A DNA stretch of 64,000 bases from Pseudodesulfovibrio sp. JC047 (GTDB taxonomy: Bacteria; Desulfobacterota; Desulfovibrionia; Desulfovibrionales; Desulfovibrionaceae). The DNA lies in NCBI RefSeq assembly GCF_010468615.1, contig NZ_WUEH01000023.1, forward strand, positions 1 through 64,000, written 5' to 3'. The first letter of the stretch is position 1. Each line of letters begins with the position of its first letter. A program made the position numbers and the translations under genes. The notes under the pieces are model-generated. The model searched no databases. It was not told the DNA's origin and saw only the letters and a program-made list of their open reading frames with translations. Positions 20,576-29,134 of the stretch are shown here, one piece after another.

Positions 20576-20620
20576 GTCAAACCTCCGGGTATCCACCTAT
20601 GGACCGTGGGTATCTCAGAT

Positions 20621-20660
20621 TCCCCGGCATCCCGCCTTCCCTCGGGCGCGTGATGCCGGG
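20621..20660 (-). other. Intra-operon hairpin between cytochrome and molybdoenzyme genes
   Basis: Arms CCCGGCATC and GATGCCGGG are perfectly complementary in the 152-base gap between the first two operon genes. No T-tract follows, so it may be an mRNA processing or stability element that sets different expression for the cytochrome and the enzyme. Confidence 0.4.
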
Positions 20661-20727
20661 ACCATTGCTGATGTCACACGCGCCCGGCGTATCGCGACTC
20701 AGGGCCGCCATGCCACCGGACACCGCA

Positions 20728-21051
20728 TTAGCTGCACTTGGCCGGAGACGGCGAGTCTTTTGCATAATCGTGCAGATAGGTGAAGATATCGTTCACATCC
20801 TTGTCTGAAACTCCCCACTCTCCGGCACACGGAATCGAAGTCTCATTCTTGAATGTATCCGTCCACTCGGCCTGAGTCCGATCAGCCGGACTCAAGTCAG
20901 GAGCCTGGGTGCCATTGTGACAGGTTCGACAGTTTTTGCGGTACAGGAATTTCCCCTTGCGGGCATTTCCATCCCCCATGGCAAAGGCCATGGACACGAC
21001 AAAGACAGTCATCAGAACAGACGCCACAGTCACAGTAAAAGTACGATGCAT
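20728..21051 (-). CDS. Periplasmic monohaem cytochrome c
   Basis: The 107-residue protein has a signal peptide ending near AFA (about residue 24) and one haem motif CRTCH (about 41-45). The C-terminal IFTYLHDYAKD helix is like small class I cytochromes c. Two extra Cys (near IPCAGEWG and the penultimate residue CS) could form a disulfide. It is the first gene of the molybdoenzyme operon and probably carries electrons to or from the complex. ATG at 21051 follows GGAGG with ideal spacing. Confidence 0.9.
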   Translation of the reverse strand: MHRTFTVTVASVLMTVFVVSMAFAMGDGNARKGKFLYRKNCRTCHNGTQAPDLSPADRTQAEWTDTFKNETSIPCAGEWGVSDKDVNDIFTYLHDYAKDSPSPAKCS

Positions 21052-21165
21052 AATTCCTCCAGAAAACATGTTGGTTCAACACGACAGGGATGCCATTTTT
21101 CCGCCGTATCATACGGTCGCATTCATGAACAGTATTCCCTGCTTTTTAGGTATACTTTCTATCGT

Positions 21166-21194
21166 CGTATACCTATACGGGGTATAGGTGTCAA
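21166..21194 (-). promoter_or_regulatory. Sigma-70-like promoter with operator in the spacer (cytochrome/molybdoenzyme operon)
   Basis: On the minus strand the -35 TTGACA (21194-21189) and -10 TATACG (21171-21166) are separated by 17 bases. A perfect inverted repeat ACCTATAC-GGG-GTATAGGT occupies 21171-21189, filling the spacer. ATACC...GGGGTAT resembles published CsoR-family operators. A second inverted repeat AGGTATAC/GTATACCT spans 21148-21174 over the start site. The leader to the ATG is about 110 bases. Confidence 0.78.
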
Positions 21195-21205
21195 CCAGAA
21201 GTCGC

Positions 21206-21244
21206 AAAAAAAAGGGCACCACAACACAACCGTGCGGTGCTCCC
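21206..21244 (-). terminator. Terminator after metallophosphoesterase gene
   Basis: On the minus strand GGG-A-GCACC pairs with GGTGC-CCC around a loop and is followed by eight T. It insulates the phosphoesterase gene from the cytochrome operon promoter. Confidence 0.75.
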
Positions 21245-21293
21245 GGGTGATCAGGAAATGAAACGATTTATGAAAAAAGAGAAAAGAGGACGA

Positions 21294-22019
21294 CTACCAG
21301 AGGCGGTCACCAAAGGCACGATGAAAGCCGTGTCGGCGAATACGATCCACAGTTTTCTGGATATCATACGGGACAAAACGCATGGTCAGGACACGGGAAT
21401 CGAGATCGAAGAGGCCGTACTTGGCGCGGTTGTCTCCGTCCCGTGGTTGTCCCACGGACCCGATATTCACCAGATGCCGCATCGCCGGTTCGAGAAGAAT
21501 GTCACCCTGCGGCAAAGAATATTGTTCCGACGAACTGCCCTGATGGACGTAGCGGACCAGATCGTGCGTGTGCCCGACGAAGCAGACGTCTTCCGCATAC
21601 CGGGAAAAAACCGCATTCATGTCTTTTTCGTGGGACCACAGATAGTCGCCCACACTGTCCGGCGGGGTTCCGTGGACCAACCGACATCCGAGGACCACTC
21701 GGGTCTTGGGCCGGGACACGAGCCATTGATACGCATCTTCGGACAGCATTTCACGGGTCGCACGCAAGGCGTCTGCCGCAGGCTGATTGAATCTCCGGAG
21801 GTAATAAATATTGATGAGTCCTTGTTCGTGGTTGCCCATGAGACACTGCACATCGCGTTCACGAAGCAGGTCCACACACTCCTGTGGCTGTGGCCCGTAC
21901 CCGATCTGATCGCCAAGGGAATACACCCCGTCCACCGTGAACCGGTCCAGGTCGGCAAAAACCGCCTGCAACGCCTCGAAATTGGCATGGATATCCGACA
22001 TGATGGCAATGCGACTCAT
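21294..22019 (-). CDS. Metallophosphoesterase (YfcE/DUF2437-like calcineurin fold)
   Basis: The 241-residue cytoplasmic protein has the dinuclear-metal motifs in order: SDIHANFEA (D-x-H), GDQIGYGP (G-D), GNHEQG (G-N-H-E), and VGHTHD (G-H-x-H) near residue 150. The substrate is unknown; relatives include phosphodiesterases and protein phosphatases. It is followed by its own terminator. The long open frame on the opposite strand is a shadow. Confidence 0.88.
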   Translation of the reverse strand: MSRIAIMSDIHANFEALQAVFADLDRFTVDGVYSLGDQIGYGPQPQECVDLLRERDVQCLMGNHEQGLINIYYLRRFNQPAADALRATREMLSEDAYQWLVSRPKTRVVLGCRLVHGTPPDSVGDYLWSHEKDMNAVFSRYAEDVCFVGHTHDLVRYVHQGSSSEQYSLPQGDILLEPAMRHLVNIGSVGQPRDGDNRAKYGLFDLDSRVLTMRFVPYDIQKTVDRIRRHGFHRAFGDRLW

Positions 22020-22100
22020 GACGCAATCCTATACACTTCACCCACAGACGGCAAGAAACCGGAACACGCGACCAGACCGGATTTCGGCCAACAATCACGG

Positions 22101-23300
22101 TCATTCACTGAGCACAGGCACAATCCGTTCAAGTGCCCACTCCACCTCTTCCCGGGTGATGACCAGTGGCGGCGCAAATCGGATAATGGTTTCATGGGTC
22201 TCCTTGCACAAAAGCCCCGCGTCCTTGAGTCGCTTGCAATACTGCCGTGCGCCCCCAGCGTCCGTGTGAAACTCCACGGCCAGCAACAATCCGCGACCGC
22301 GAACATCCTTGATCTTCGGATTGTCGATAGACCGAAGTCCCTTGATGAAAAGCGCACCCATTTCCCGAGCGTTTGCGAGAAGGTTGTCTTCCACAAGCAC
22401 CTTGAGTGCGGCCCGAGCCACGGCACAGGCCAGCGGATTGCCACCAAAAGTGGACCCATGTTCGCCAGGTTTGAACACCCCGAGCACTTCGGCATTGGAA
22501 AGCACGGCTGACACGGGATAGAACCCACCGGACAACGCCTTGCCGATCAGAGTCAGGTCCGCTTCGATACCTTCATGTTCTTCGGCCAACATGGTCCCGG
22601 TCCGCCCCAGCCCGGTCTGAATTTCATCGAGAATCAACACCAGCCCGTGCTCGTCGCACATTCGACGAATATCCCTGAGATATCCTTCAGGCGGGATGAT
22701 GACCCCGGCTTCACCCTGGATTGGTTCCACGAGAAAGGCCACGGTTCGCTCGGTAATCGCGGCTTCAAAGGCTGTCGCGTCACCAAAATCCACCACCTTG
22801 AATCCCGGGGTGAACGGGCCGAATCCGGTGGTCGAAACCGGGTCCGTGGAAAACGAGATAATGGAAATGGTCCGGCCATGAAAATTGTTCCGGCACACGA
22901 TGATTTCCGCTTCGTCCTCGGGAACCCCCTTGACCATGTATCCCCATTTCCGAACCGCCTTGAGCGCGGTTTCCACGGCTTCGGCCCCGGAATTCATGGG
23001 CAAGACCGTGTGAGAATGGGTCAGCTCGCACAACTCCTTGTACAACAGGCCAAGCTGGTCGTTACGAAAGGCCCGAGACGTCAGGGTCAGTTTCCTGGCC
23101 TGTTCAACCATGGCCCGCAGGATACTCGGATTGCAATGCCCCTGATTCACCGCAGAATACGCGGACAGGCAATCCATGTATTTTTTGCCGTCCACATCCC
23201 AGACCCAAACACCTTTTCCCCGTTCAAGCACCACATCGAGTGGTTTGTAATTGTGCGCTCCAAATTCTTCTTCAAGTAGGACATATTGCTCAGATCGCAT
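22101..23300 (-). CDS. rocD: Ornithine--oxo-acid aminotransferase
   Basis: This class III PLP aminotransferase (399 residues) converts ornithine and a 2-oxoacid to glutamate-5-semialdehyde and an amino acid. The N-terminus [43 protein letters not shown] is, in shorter pieces such as [11 protein letters not shown], characteristic of ornithine aminotransferase as opposed to Arg[15 protein letters not shown] holds the PLP Asp, and [12 protein letters not shown] the Schiff-base Lys. The ATG at 23300 follows GGGAGGAG. It is divergent from the PAS hybrid kinase. Confidence 0.92.
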   Translation of the reverse strand: MRSEQYVLLEEEFGAHNYKPLDVVLERGKGVWVWDVDGKKYMDCLSAYSAVNQGHCNPSILRAMVEQARKLTLTSRAFRNDQLGLLYKELCELTHSHTVLPMNSGAEAVETALKAVRKWGYMVKGVPEDEAEIIVCRNNFHGRTISIISFSTDPVSTTGFGPFTPGFKVVDFGDATAFEAAITERTVAFLVEPIQGEAGVIIPPEGYLRDIRRMCDEHGLVLILDEIQTGLGRTGTMLAEEHEGIEADLTLIGKALSGGFYPVSAVLSNAEVLGVFKPGEHGSTFGGNPLACAVARAALKVLVEDNLLANAREMGALFIKGLRSIDNPKIKDVRGRGLLLAVEFHTDAGGARQYCKRLKDAGLLCKETHETIIRFAPPLVITREEVEWALERIVPVLSE

Positions 23301-23452
23301 GGCTCCTCCCGAAATTTTCAGAGATACTTTCAGACTACCCCTCATTGACCATTGCAGCAAGCCAGGAAGAATAGCGTTGGTATTTATTCTTAAAACCGTG
23401 TACCTCAAAGCAGGGGAATAACGACATTCGACCAGAGGGAAAAACGACGGAT

Positions 23453-26400
23453 ATGTCCAAAAAGACACACAAAAGCATACAACCAGCCACGCCGGGACAT
23501 TGCCGTGACAAAGGCTTGGATTTCGAAATCGACGATGGCTGCTTCAAGGCCCTGTTCGAATCAAGCAGAGATGGTCTCGTGTACACAAACGCCGAAGATG
23601 TCATACTCAAAGTCAACCCGGCCTTTTGTGACATAATCGGCTATTCGGCCAAAGCACTGATCGGCAAGACGCCACAGCACTTCACCCCGCCGGAAAAACG
23701 TGAAAGCGAACAGCAACTCGTTCGCCATATGATCCAAAAAAATCAAAAAAGAAAAGAACTTGAAACAGAATGTATCCATGCAGACGGGCACCGTGTTCAA
23801 GTCAAAGTTTCCTTCTGGGATTGCGAAAATAATGCCCATCGGCTTGGTGGCACCTGGCGCACCATCCGGGATATTTCGGCCCAGAAAAAAGCGGAACTCG
23901 AAGCGGATCAGTCCTTTGAACGATACCGCTTCATGGCGGAAAACACCGATGACGTCATCTGGATGTTAAATCCGGATCTCGTGTATTCCTATGTCAGCCC
24001 GTCCGTGGAACGCCTTCGCGGATTCGCCCCTCGAGAACTCATCGGCACCACCTGCACGGAATCCATGACTCCCGCCTCAAAAGCCACGCTCATGGATGCC
24101 TATGAAACAGCACGCCGAGAGGCCCTGTCAGGCAATGATTTCACCTTCAGCCGCCTGGAATTGGAAATTTTGTGCAAAGACGGGTCCACGGTCTGGGTAG
24201 AGTCTGTCATCAAGACACTCTGGGCCTCCTCCGGTACATGGTTGGGATCAGTGGGATCGTCACGAGATATTACTGACCGTCGGGAAATGGAGGGACGACT
24301 CAAAAAGAGTCAGGATGCCGTCCGCGCCCTATTGGATGCCATTACGGAACCCGTAGGATTGTTTGAATTGGAAGGAACAATTCTTGCCGCCAACCAGACA
24401 CTGGCCGAAATTCTCGGGCGATCCAAGAAAAACGTTATCGGGTGCAATGTCTTTGATTTCATGCCGGAAATGCTGGCAAAGGAAGTTCAGGCGGGCTTTG
24501 CCAAAGCCAAAACCGCACAACGTCCCATCGCCAAAGACACGGTCTGGGGAAACCGAATGCTCGAAAGCGTGATCTATCCCGTGGTGGATGACAATGATAT
24601 CACCACCATTGCCGTTTATGCCCGAGACGTGACCAACACCCGATACGCCGAAGCGGCTCGAAAAAAAATTCAGGAGCAATACCGACTGATTGTGGAAACA
24701 GCAAATGAGGGAGTCGTCGGACTGGATACGGATTGGCGGATCACGTATGTCAACGACATCATGGCCAACTTCCTTGGATACGACGCCATTGACATCATTG
24801 GCCAACGATACACCCATTTCCTGTTGTCCGAAGAACTGGAAGCCTTCGGCACCCACGCAAAAGAAGTTATGCATGGGAAACGGGATCGATATGAACGCCG
24901 ATTCATTCGCAAGGATGGCTCCATTGTCTGGGGGCTGGTGTCCGCCTCTCCCTTAAGCTCGGAAAAAGCCGAACACCTCGGGGCATTTGCCATGGTGGCA
25001 GACATCACAGAAGTCAAACAGGCCCACCAAAGACTCTTGACCATTCTCGACGGTATCAGCGCCAACATCTATGTCTCGGACTTGGAAACCAATGAAATTC
25101 TCTTCATGAACGCCCACATGAAAAACCGTTTTGGTCCGTATGACAAAAATACCCCTTGTCACAAGCACATCTGCGGACGTGACACGGTGTGTGACGACTG
25201 CGCCAAGCCCAGAATTCTCAATGAAAAAGGGGAACCACAAGGTCCCGTCATTACCGAACGGTACAAAGACGCCTACAAGGAATGGTCACTCAACTACGAC
25301 AGGGCTATCGAATGGATTCAGGGAAAATTGGTGCACATGCACATGGGGACGGACATCACGGAACTCAAGACCATGGCCGTCGAACTGGGACACGCCATGG
25401 TCGATGCCCGAGCAGCCAGTCTGGCAAAAAACGAATTTCTGGCAAACATGAGCCACGAGATCAGAACCCCGCTCAACGGGGTTCTCGGCATGATGCAGCT
25501 CCTCCAGCTCTCCGATCTGGAACCGACCCAAAGAGAATATCTCGATACCGCACTCACTTCCGGCCGCAATCTCTTACAGATTCTCAACGACATTCTGGAT
25601 TTGTCCAAAGTCGAATCCGGCAAACTGGAATTGGAGGAAAGTGCTTTCGAATTAGGGGAAATGCTTGATTCAGTCATCGGCACCTTTCGGCTCGATGTGG
25701 AAGAACGCGGGTTGGATATGGACTGGATCATCGACCCGGATCTGCCCCGACACTTCATGGCAGACAAGGGCCGATTACGCCAAATCCTGTTCAATCTGGT
25801 GGGCAACGCCGCCAAATTTACCGATCACGGGTCCATCCGTGTCGAAGCCTACCCACTCATGAACACCCTGACCGAAGACACTCTCAGCATCTTCTTCGAA
25901 GTCACTGACACCGGCATCGGCATCCCTCCCCACAAGATAAAGGACGTCTTCGATCCGTTCACCCAGGCGGACGGGTCCACCACCCGCAAATATCAAGGCA
26001 CGGGTCTCGGACTGGGAATCGTTCACCGACTGGTTTCGCTCATGAACGGCACCTTGCACGTCTCAAGCCGACTCAATGAAGGCACCACCATTCTTTTCAC
26101 CATCCGGGCCTGTCCGCTGGCCAAACCGATACATTCCGCGGCAATGGCATTAAAGACGATACCGCAGCAAAGGCTGTCCGTTCTGGTCGCAGAAGATGAG
26201 CACGTCAATCGGGTGGTAGTCGAGCGGCTTCTCAAGAAATTCGGGCACACGCCTTTCTGTGTGGACAGCGGAGAAAAGGCCATCGAAGCACTTCGAAAAG
26301 AACAATTCGACCTCTTTCTCACCGACATACAAATGCCCGGACTGGACGGGGTGGAAACCACCCGGGTCATCCGCGAGGAAATGGACATATCCATCCCGAT

Positions 26401-26551
26401 CATCGCCCTGACAGCCCATGCCATGAAAGGCGATAAACGCCGCTTCATGGAAGCCGGGATGAATGGCTACATTGCCAAGCCGTTTGACATGGAAAAATTG
26501 CGAAAGGAGATCAAGCGGGTCATGGCCGAAGCCACCATTCTCACTGATTAA
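23453..26551 (+). CDS. Multi-PAS hybrid histidine kinase with a Cys-cluster PAS
   Basis: The 1032-residue protein has no clear membrane segment. Four or five PAS modules fill residues 25-660. The H-box [13 protein letters not shown] places the phosphorylated His at 668. The HATPase has NLVGNAAKF and [11 protein letters not shown]-terminal receiver has Asp958 in FLTDIQMPG. The last PAS contains Cys569, Cys574, Cys580 and Cys583, a compact set that may bind a metal or Fe-S cluster or respond to redox state. The stop overlaps convergent selD by 4 bases. The signal and output are unknown. Confidence 0.9.
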   Translation: MSKKTHKSIQPATPGHCRDKGLDFEIDDGCFKALFESSRDGLVYTNAEDVILKVNPAFCDIIGYSAKALIGKTPQHFTPPEKRESEQQLVRHMIQKNQKRKELETECIHADGHRVQVKVSFWDCENNAHRLGGTWRTIRDISAQKKAELEADQSFERYRFMAENTDDVIWMLNPDLVYSYVSPSVERLRGFAPRELIGTTCTESMTPASKATLMDAYETARREALSGNDFTFSRLELEILCKDGSTVWVESVIKTLWASSGTWLGSVGSSRDITDRREMEGRLKKSQDAVRALLDAITEPVGLFELEGTILAANQTLAEILGRSKKNVIGCNVFDFMPEMLAKEVQAGFAKAKTAQRPIAKDTVWGNRMLESVIYPVVDDNDITTIAVYARDVTNTRYAEAARKKIQEQYRLIVETANEGVVGLDTDWRITYVNDIMANFLGYDAIDIIGQRYTHFLLSEELEAFGTHAKEVMHGKRDRYERRFIRKDGSIVWGLVSASPLSSEKAEHLGAFAMVADITEVKQAHQRLLTILDGISANIYVSDLETNEILFMNAHMKNRFGPYDKNTPCHKHICGRDTVCDDCAKPRILNEKGEPQGPVITERYKDAYKEWSLNYDRAIEWIQGKLVHMHMGTDITELKTMAVELGHAMVDARAASLAKNEFLANMSHEIRTPLNGVLGMMQLLQLSDLEPTQREYLDTALTSGRNLLQILNDILDLSKVESGKLELEESAFELGEMLDSVIGTFRLDVEERGLDMDWIIDPDLPRHFMADKGRLRQILFNLVGNAAKFTDHGSIRVEAYPLMNTLTEDTLSIFFEVTDTGIGIPPHKIKDVFDPFTQADGSTTRKYQGTGLGLGIVHRLVSLMNGTLHVSSRLNEGTTILFTIRACPLAKPIHSAAMALKTIPQQRLSVLVAEDEHVNRVVVERLLKKFGHTPFCVDSGEKAIEALRKEQFDLFLTDIQMPGLDGVETTRVIREEMDISIPIIALTAHAMKGDKRRFMEAGMNGYIAKPFDMEKLRKEIKRVMAEATILTD

Positions 26552-27597
26552 AGAATCGACAGAGAAGCGGCACCGGGTTCATGCTCGAAGGCCTTGCCCA
26601 CATGGGCGGCAACATCTCCGGCATGAATGAGCATGTCCATGGCCCGGGTCAATTGATCCGGTTTGACCGCCAACAACAACCCACCCGAGGTCTGGGCATC
26701 GAACATGAGATCGAAATGAATGGGGTCCAAGCCGTCAGCGACATCCACCTGTGGCAGATAATAATTACGGTTGCAAATCGACCCGGCAGGCAACATTCCC
26801 ATGGAGGCCATTTCCAACGCCCCCGGCAATAAGGGAACATTCTTCATGCGTAGTTCCAGACGGACCCCGCTGGCCTTGGCCAGCTCCAACATATGTCCAC
26901 CCAGTCCGAATCCGGTAATATCCGTCGCACCTCGAACGCCCAATTCACGAATGACCTCGCCACCGGCCTTGTTCAGTCGGCCACAGGTCTCATACAACAC
27001 GGATTCCATCGGTTCATAGCCGGGCATTTCGCCCTTGACCGCCGTGGTCAGCACGCCGGTTCCGATAGGCTTGGTCAAAATCAGTTCATCCCCCGGTTCC
27101 ACGCCGCGATTGGACGCGAACCGCTCCGGGTCAACCACACCGGAAACAGCCAGACCGAACTTGATTTCGTCATCTTCCACACTATGCCCGCCAGCGGATA
27201 CGGCTCCAGCCTCATCCACCGCACTCTGTCCACCCTTGAGAATCGCGGTCAGCACCTCAAGTGGCAGTTTCTTTGGCGGAAAACAGACGATGTTCATGGC
27301 TGTCCACGGCTCGCCACCCATGGCGTACACATCGGACAGGGCATTGACCGCAGCGATACGGCCGAACTGATAGGGATCATTAACCACAGGGGTAAAGAAA
27401 TCCACGGTCTGCACCAGAGCCTTGCCAGCGGGAAACGCCACAATGGCAGCGTCCTCATTATCGCCAGGGCCTCCGGCAAGCGTGCGGGTATCGGGTCGAA
27501 CCTCAAGTCCGGAAAGTGCTATCTCCAGGTCCCCTGGAGCGATCTTGGCCGCTCAACCAGCGGCTTTGACCATGCTGACCAATTTGAATTTCTGCAT
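26548..27597 (-). CDS. selD: Selenide, water dikinase (selenophosphate synthetase) with Sec15
   Basis: SelD makes selenophosphate from selenide and ATP for Sec-tRNA synthesis. A naive frame starts only at 27441, but coding continues upstream to ATG 27597 through a single TGA at 27553-27555. This gives 349 residues with KAAGUAAKIAPGDLE, where U15 is at the known catalytic Cys/Sec site and Lys18 is the conserved partner. The downstream AIR-synthase-like domains are intact (VDFFTPVVNDP, GGHSVEDDEIKFGLAVSG, TDITGFGLGGH). Many Desulfovibrio SelD proteins are selenoproteins. It ends 4 bases into the convergent kinase gene, and lies 9 bases downstream of rfaE2. Confidence 0.95.
27523..27539 (-). promoter_or_regulatory. 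SECIS-like hairpin downstream of selD UGA
   Basis: On the coding strand a perfect 7-bp stem CTCCAGG/CCTGGAG closes the loop GGA, or a 6-bp stem closes GGGAC. The loop starts about 21 bases after the UGA, within the range of bacterial SECIS elements. Confidence 0.7.
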
Positions 27598-27606
27598 ATG
27601 ATCCAA

Positions 27607-28065
27607 TTAATTGTTGCGGACTTTCGTCAAAAAATCCGTTGTTGAATATCCTTCAAGCAGGGGCAGACTCACAACCTCGCCACCCGCTTTTGTCACCACA
27701 TCGGCACCCACAATCGTGTCTACCGGCCAATCGCCACCCTTGACCAACACCTGCGGACGGCAGGCCTTTATCAATTCGAGCGGCGTGGATTCATGAAAAA
27801 TCACGACAGCGTCCACACAGGACAATCCAGCCAACACAAACGCCCGGTCATCCTGCGGATTCACGGGACGATCGTCCCCTTTGCCAAGCATCTTGACAGA
27901 CTCGTCCGAGTTCAGCCCCACGATAAGCGAATCGCCCAATGCACGCGCCCTCGTCAAAAGGTCCACATGACCGGAATGCAGGACATCGAAACACCCGTTG
28001 GTAAAAACCAGCTTGTGGCCGGGCATGAATGCGGCCTTCCGTTTCAGGAAGGTCCGAATGGACAT
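27607..28065 (-). CDS. rfaE2: D-glycero-beta-D-manno-heptose 1-phosphate adenylyltransferase
   Basis: The 152-residue enzyme is a stand-alone HldE C-terminal domain. It activates heptose-1-phosphate with ATP to ADP-heptose for LPS core. [18 protein letters not shown] holds the cytidylyltransferase HxGH motif, and [18 protein letters not shown] plus [10 protein letters not shown] are typical. The ATG at 28065 lies 4 bases after the ykgJ-like stop, with little ribosome site; a GTG at 28092 overlapping that gene is an alternative. The three genes with selD form one minus-strand transcript. Confidence 0.92.
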   Translation of the reverse strand: MSIRTFLKRKAAFMPGHKLVFTNGCFDVLHSGHVDLLTRARALGDSLIVGLNSDESVKMLGKGDDRPVNPQDDRAFVLAGLSCVDAVVIFHESTPLELIKACRPQVLVKGGDWPVDTIVGADVVTKAGGEVVSLPLLEGYSTTDFLTKVRNN

Positions 28066-28069
28066 CAAT

Positions 28070-28867
28070 TTAGGATTTACAGGCAGGCCCACGAGGCGTC
28101 ACTCCCTTTGTTTTCAATTTGGAGGTGTCATGAAACAGCATCAGTTCAAACCAGTCCATGGCAAAGGCCAAGGCGACTTGCTCATTGTCCAATATCGCCT
28201 TTTGCCGCTTTTCGTCTACCTCGACACGGTCGAAAAGCCGCATTTTCGTAATGAACCGCTGAAATTCATCGATCTTGTACATGGCCAGCGTAGCCATATG
28301 GCTCATTTTATCGGAAACAGGACGGCCTTCCTGCTTGATCTTGGACAAGATGTACATATAGCGGTCATTGCTCGCGGTGTATTCCTGAAATCCCTGATCA
28401 TTTTTCCAGGACGCCCCGGTCCACTCATCCTTTTCCAAAAAGCCCCTGCAATGCGGTTCCTTCACAACGAAAAATTGTTCGGCAACCCCACCCTTGCCGT
28501 CCGGCTTGGTGGCACGACCCAAAGGATACATGCGACACGCGCCCGGACGATCGTTATAAATACGACAGCCCTTGTCAGTCACAAAGGCGCAGGTCCGGGC
28601 CGCATCGTCGGTCATGCGAAACTTGAATATCGGGAAATTCGTGTCAGACGCCCGATGGCCAACCGTGTAGACACGGAGAAAATCAATACTGGACATTTTC
28701 AAGGCCGCACGCATCCGCATGATGTCATACGGGGTCAAAACCATGTCCAAGTCACTACAGCAGGCGTTGAAACATTCAATGCCCGGATAACACTTGAAAT
28801 GATAGGTCTTGCCCTCTTCCAATTCGGGGAGTGAAGCCAAAAATTCCTGGGTCTCGTCAGTGTGCAT
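28070..28867 (-). CDS. YkgJ-family cysteine-cluster protein
   Basis: The 265-residue cytoplasmic protein has the CxxCC-type cluster ([16 protein letters not shown]), then [25 protein letters not shown], the full Cys set of the YkgJ/Fe-S zinc-oxidoreductase-like family. It probably binds Fe-S or zinc. The function is unknown in general. ATG 28867 follows GGAG; the upstream extension to 28942 has no ribosome site. It is the first gene of the ykgJ-rfaE2-selD unit. Confidence 0.82.
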   Translation of the reverse strand: MHTDETQEFLASLPELEEGKTYHFKCYPGIECFNACCSDLDMVLTPYDIMRMRAALKMSSIDFLRVYTVGHRASDTNFPIFKFRMTDDAARTCAFVTDKGCRIYNDRPGACRMYPLGRATKPDGKGGVAEQFFVVKEPHCRGFLEKDEWTGASWKNDQGFQEYTASNDRYMYILSKIKQEGRPVSDKMSHMATLAMYKIDEFQRFITKMRLFDRVEVDEKRQKAILDNEQVALAFAMDWFELMLFHDTSKLKTKGVTPRGPACKS

Positions 28868-29079
28868 AATGAGTACTCCGGGGCGAATGCCCTCAGTGTT
28901 TCGGCTCACGGGAACGCCCATGAGCCGCAAATGTCCTAGCACTTGCCGACACAGAACGCAAAGCCCCGCCGTTCCTATCGATACCTGACCGATAATGCTG
29001 AATATTCAAAAGGGAAAATCTATAGAGAACCCGACGGCGTATTGGACTCATACCACGCCACCAATTGACATAAAGGCAC

Positions 29080-29115
29080 AAAAAAAGGGAGGGACGCACA
29101 CCGCGCCCCTCCCCC
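29080..29115 (-). terminator. Terminator after metH
   Basis: On the minus strand GGGAGGG pairs with CCCTCCC around a 13-base GC-rich loop and runs into seven T. Confidence 0.9.
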
Positions 29116-29134
29116 TATACGCGTGAAAACCCGC

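Noticed and set aside
21237-22511. 424-residue plus-strand open frame
   Set aside because: Spans the metallophosphoesterase and rocD in antisense; no motif or ribosome site.
26548-27441. SelD starting at 27441
   Set aside because: That start removes the catalytic N-terminus; translation through the TGA restores the family motif with the Sec site.
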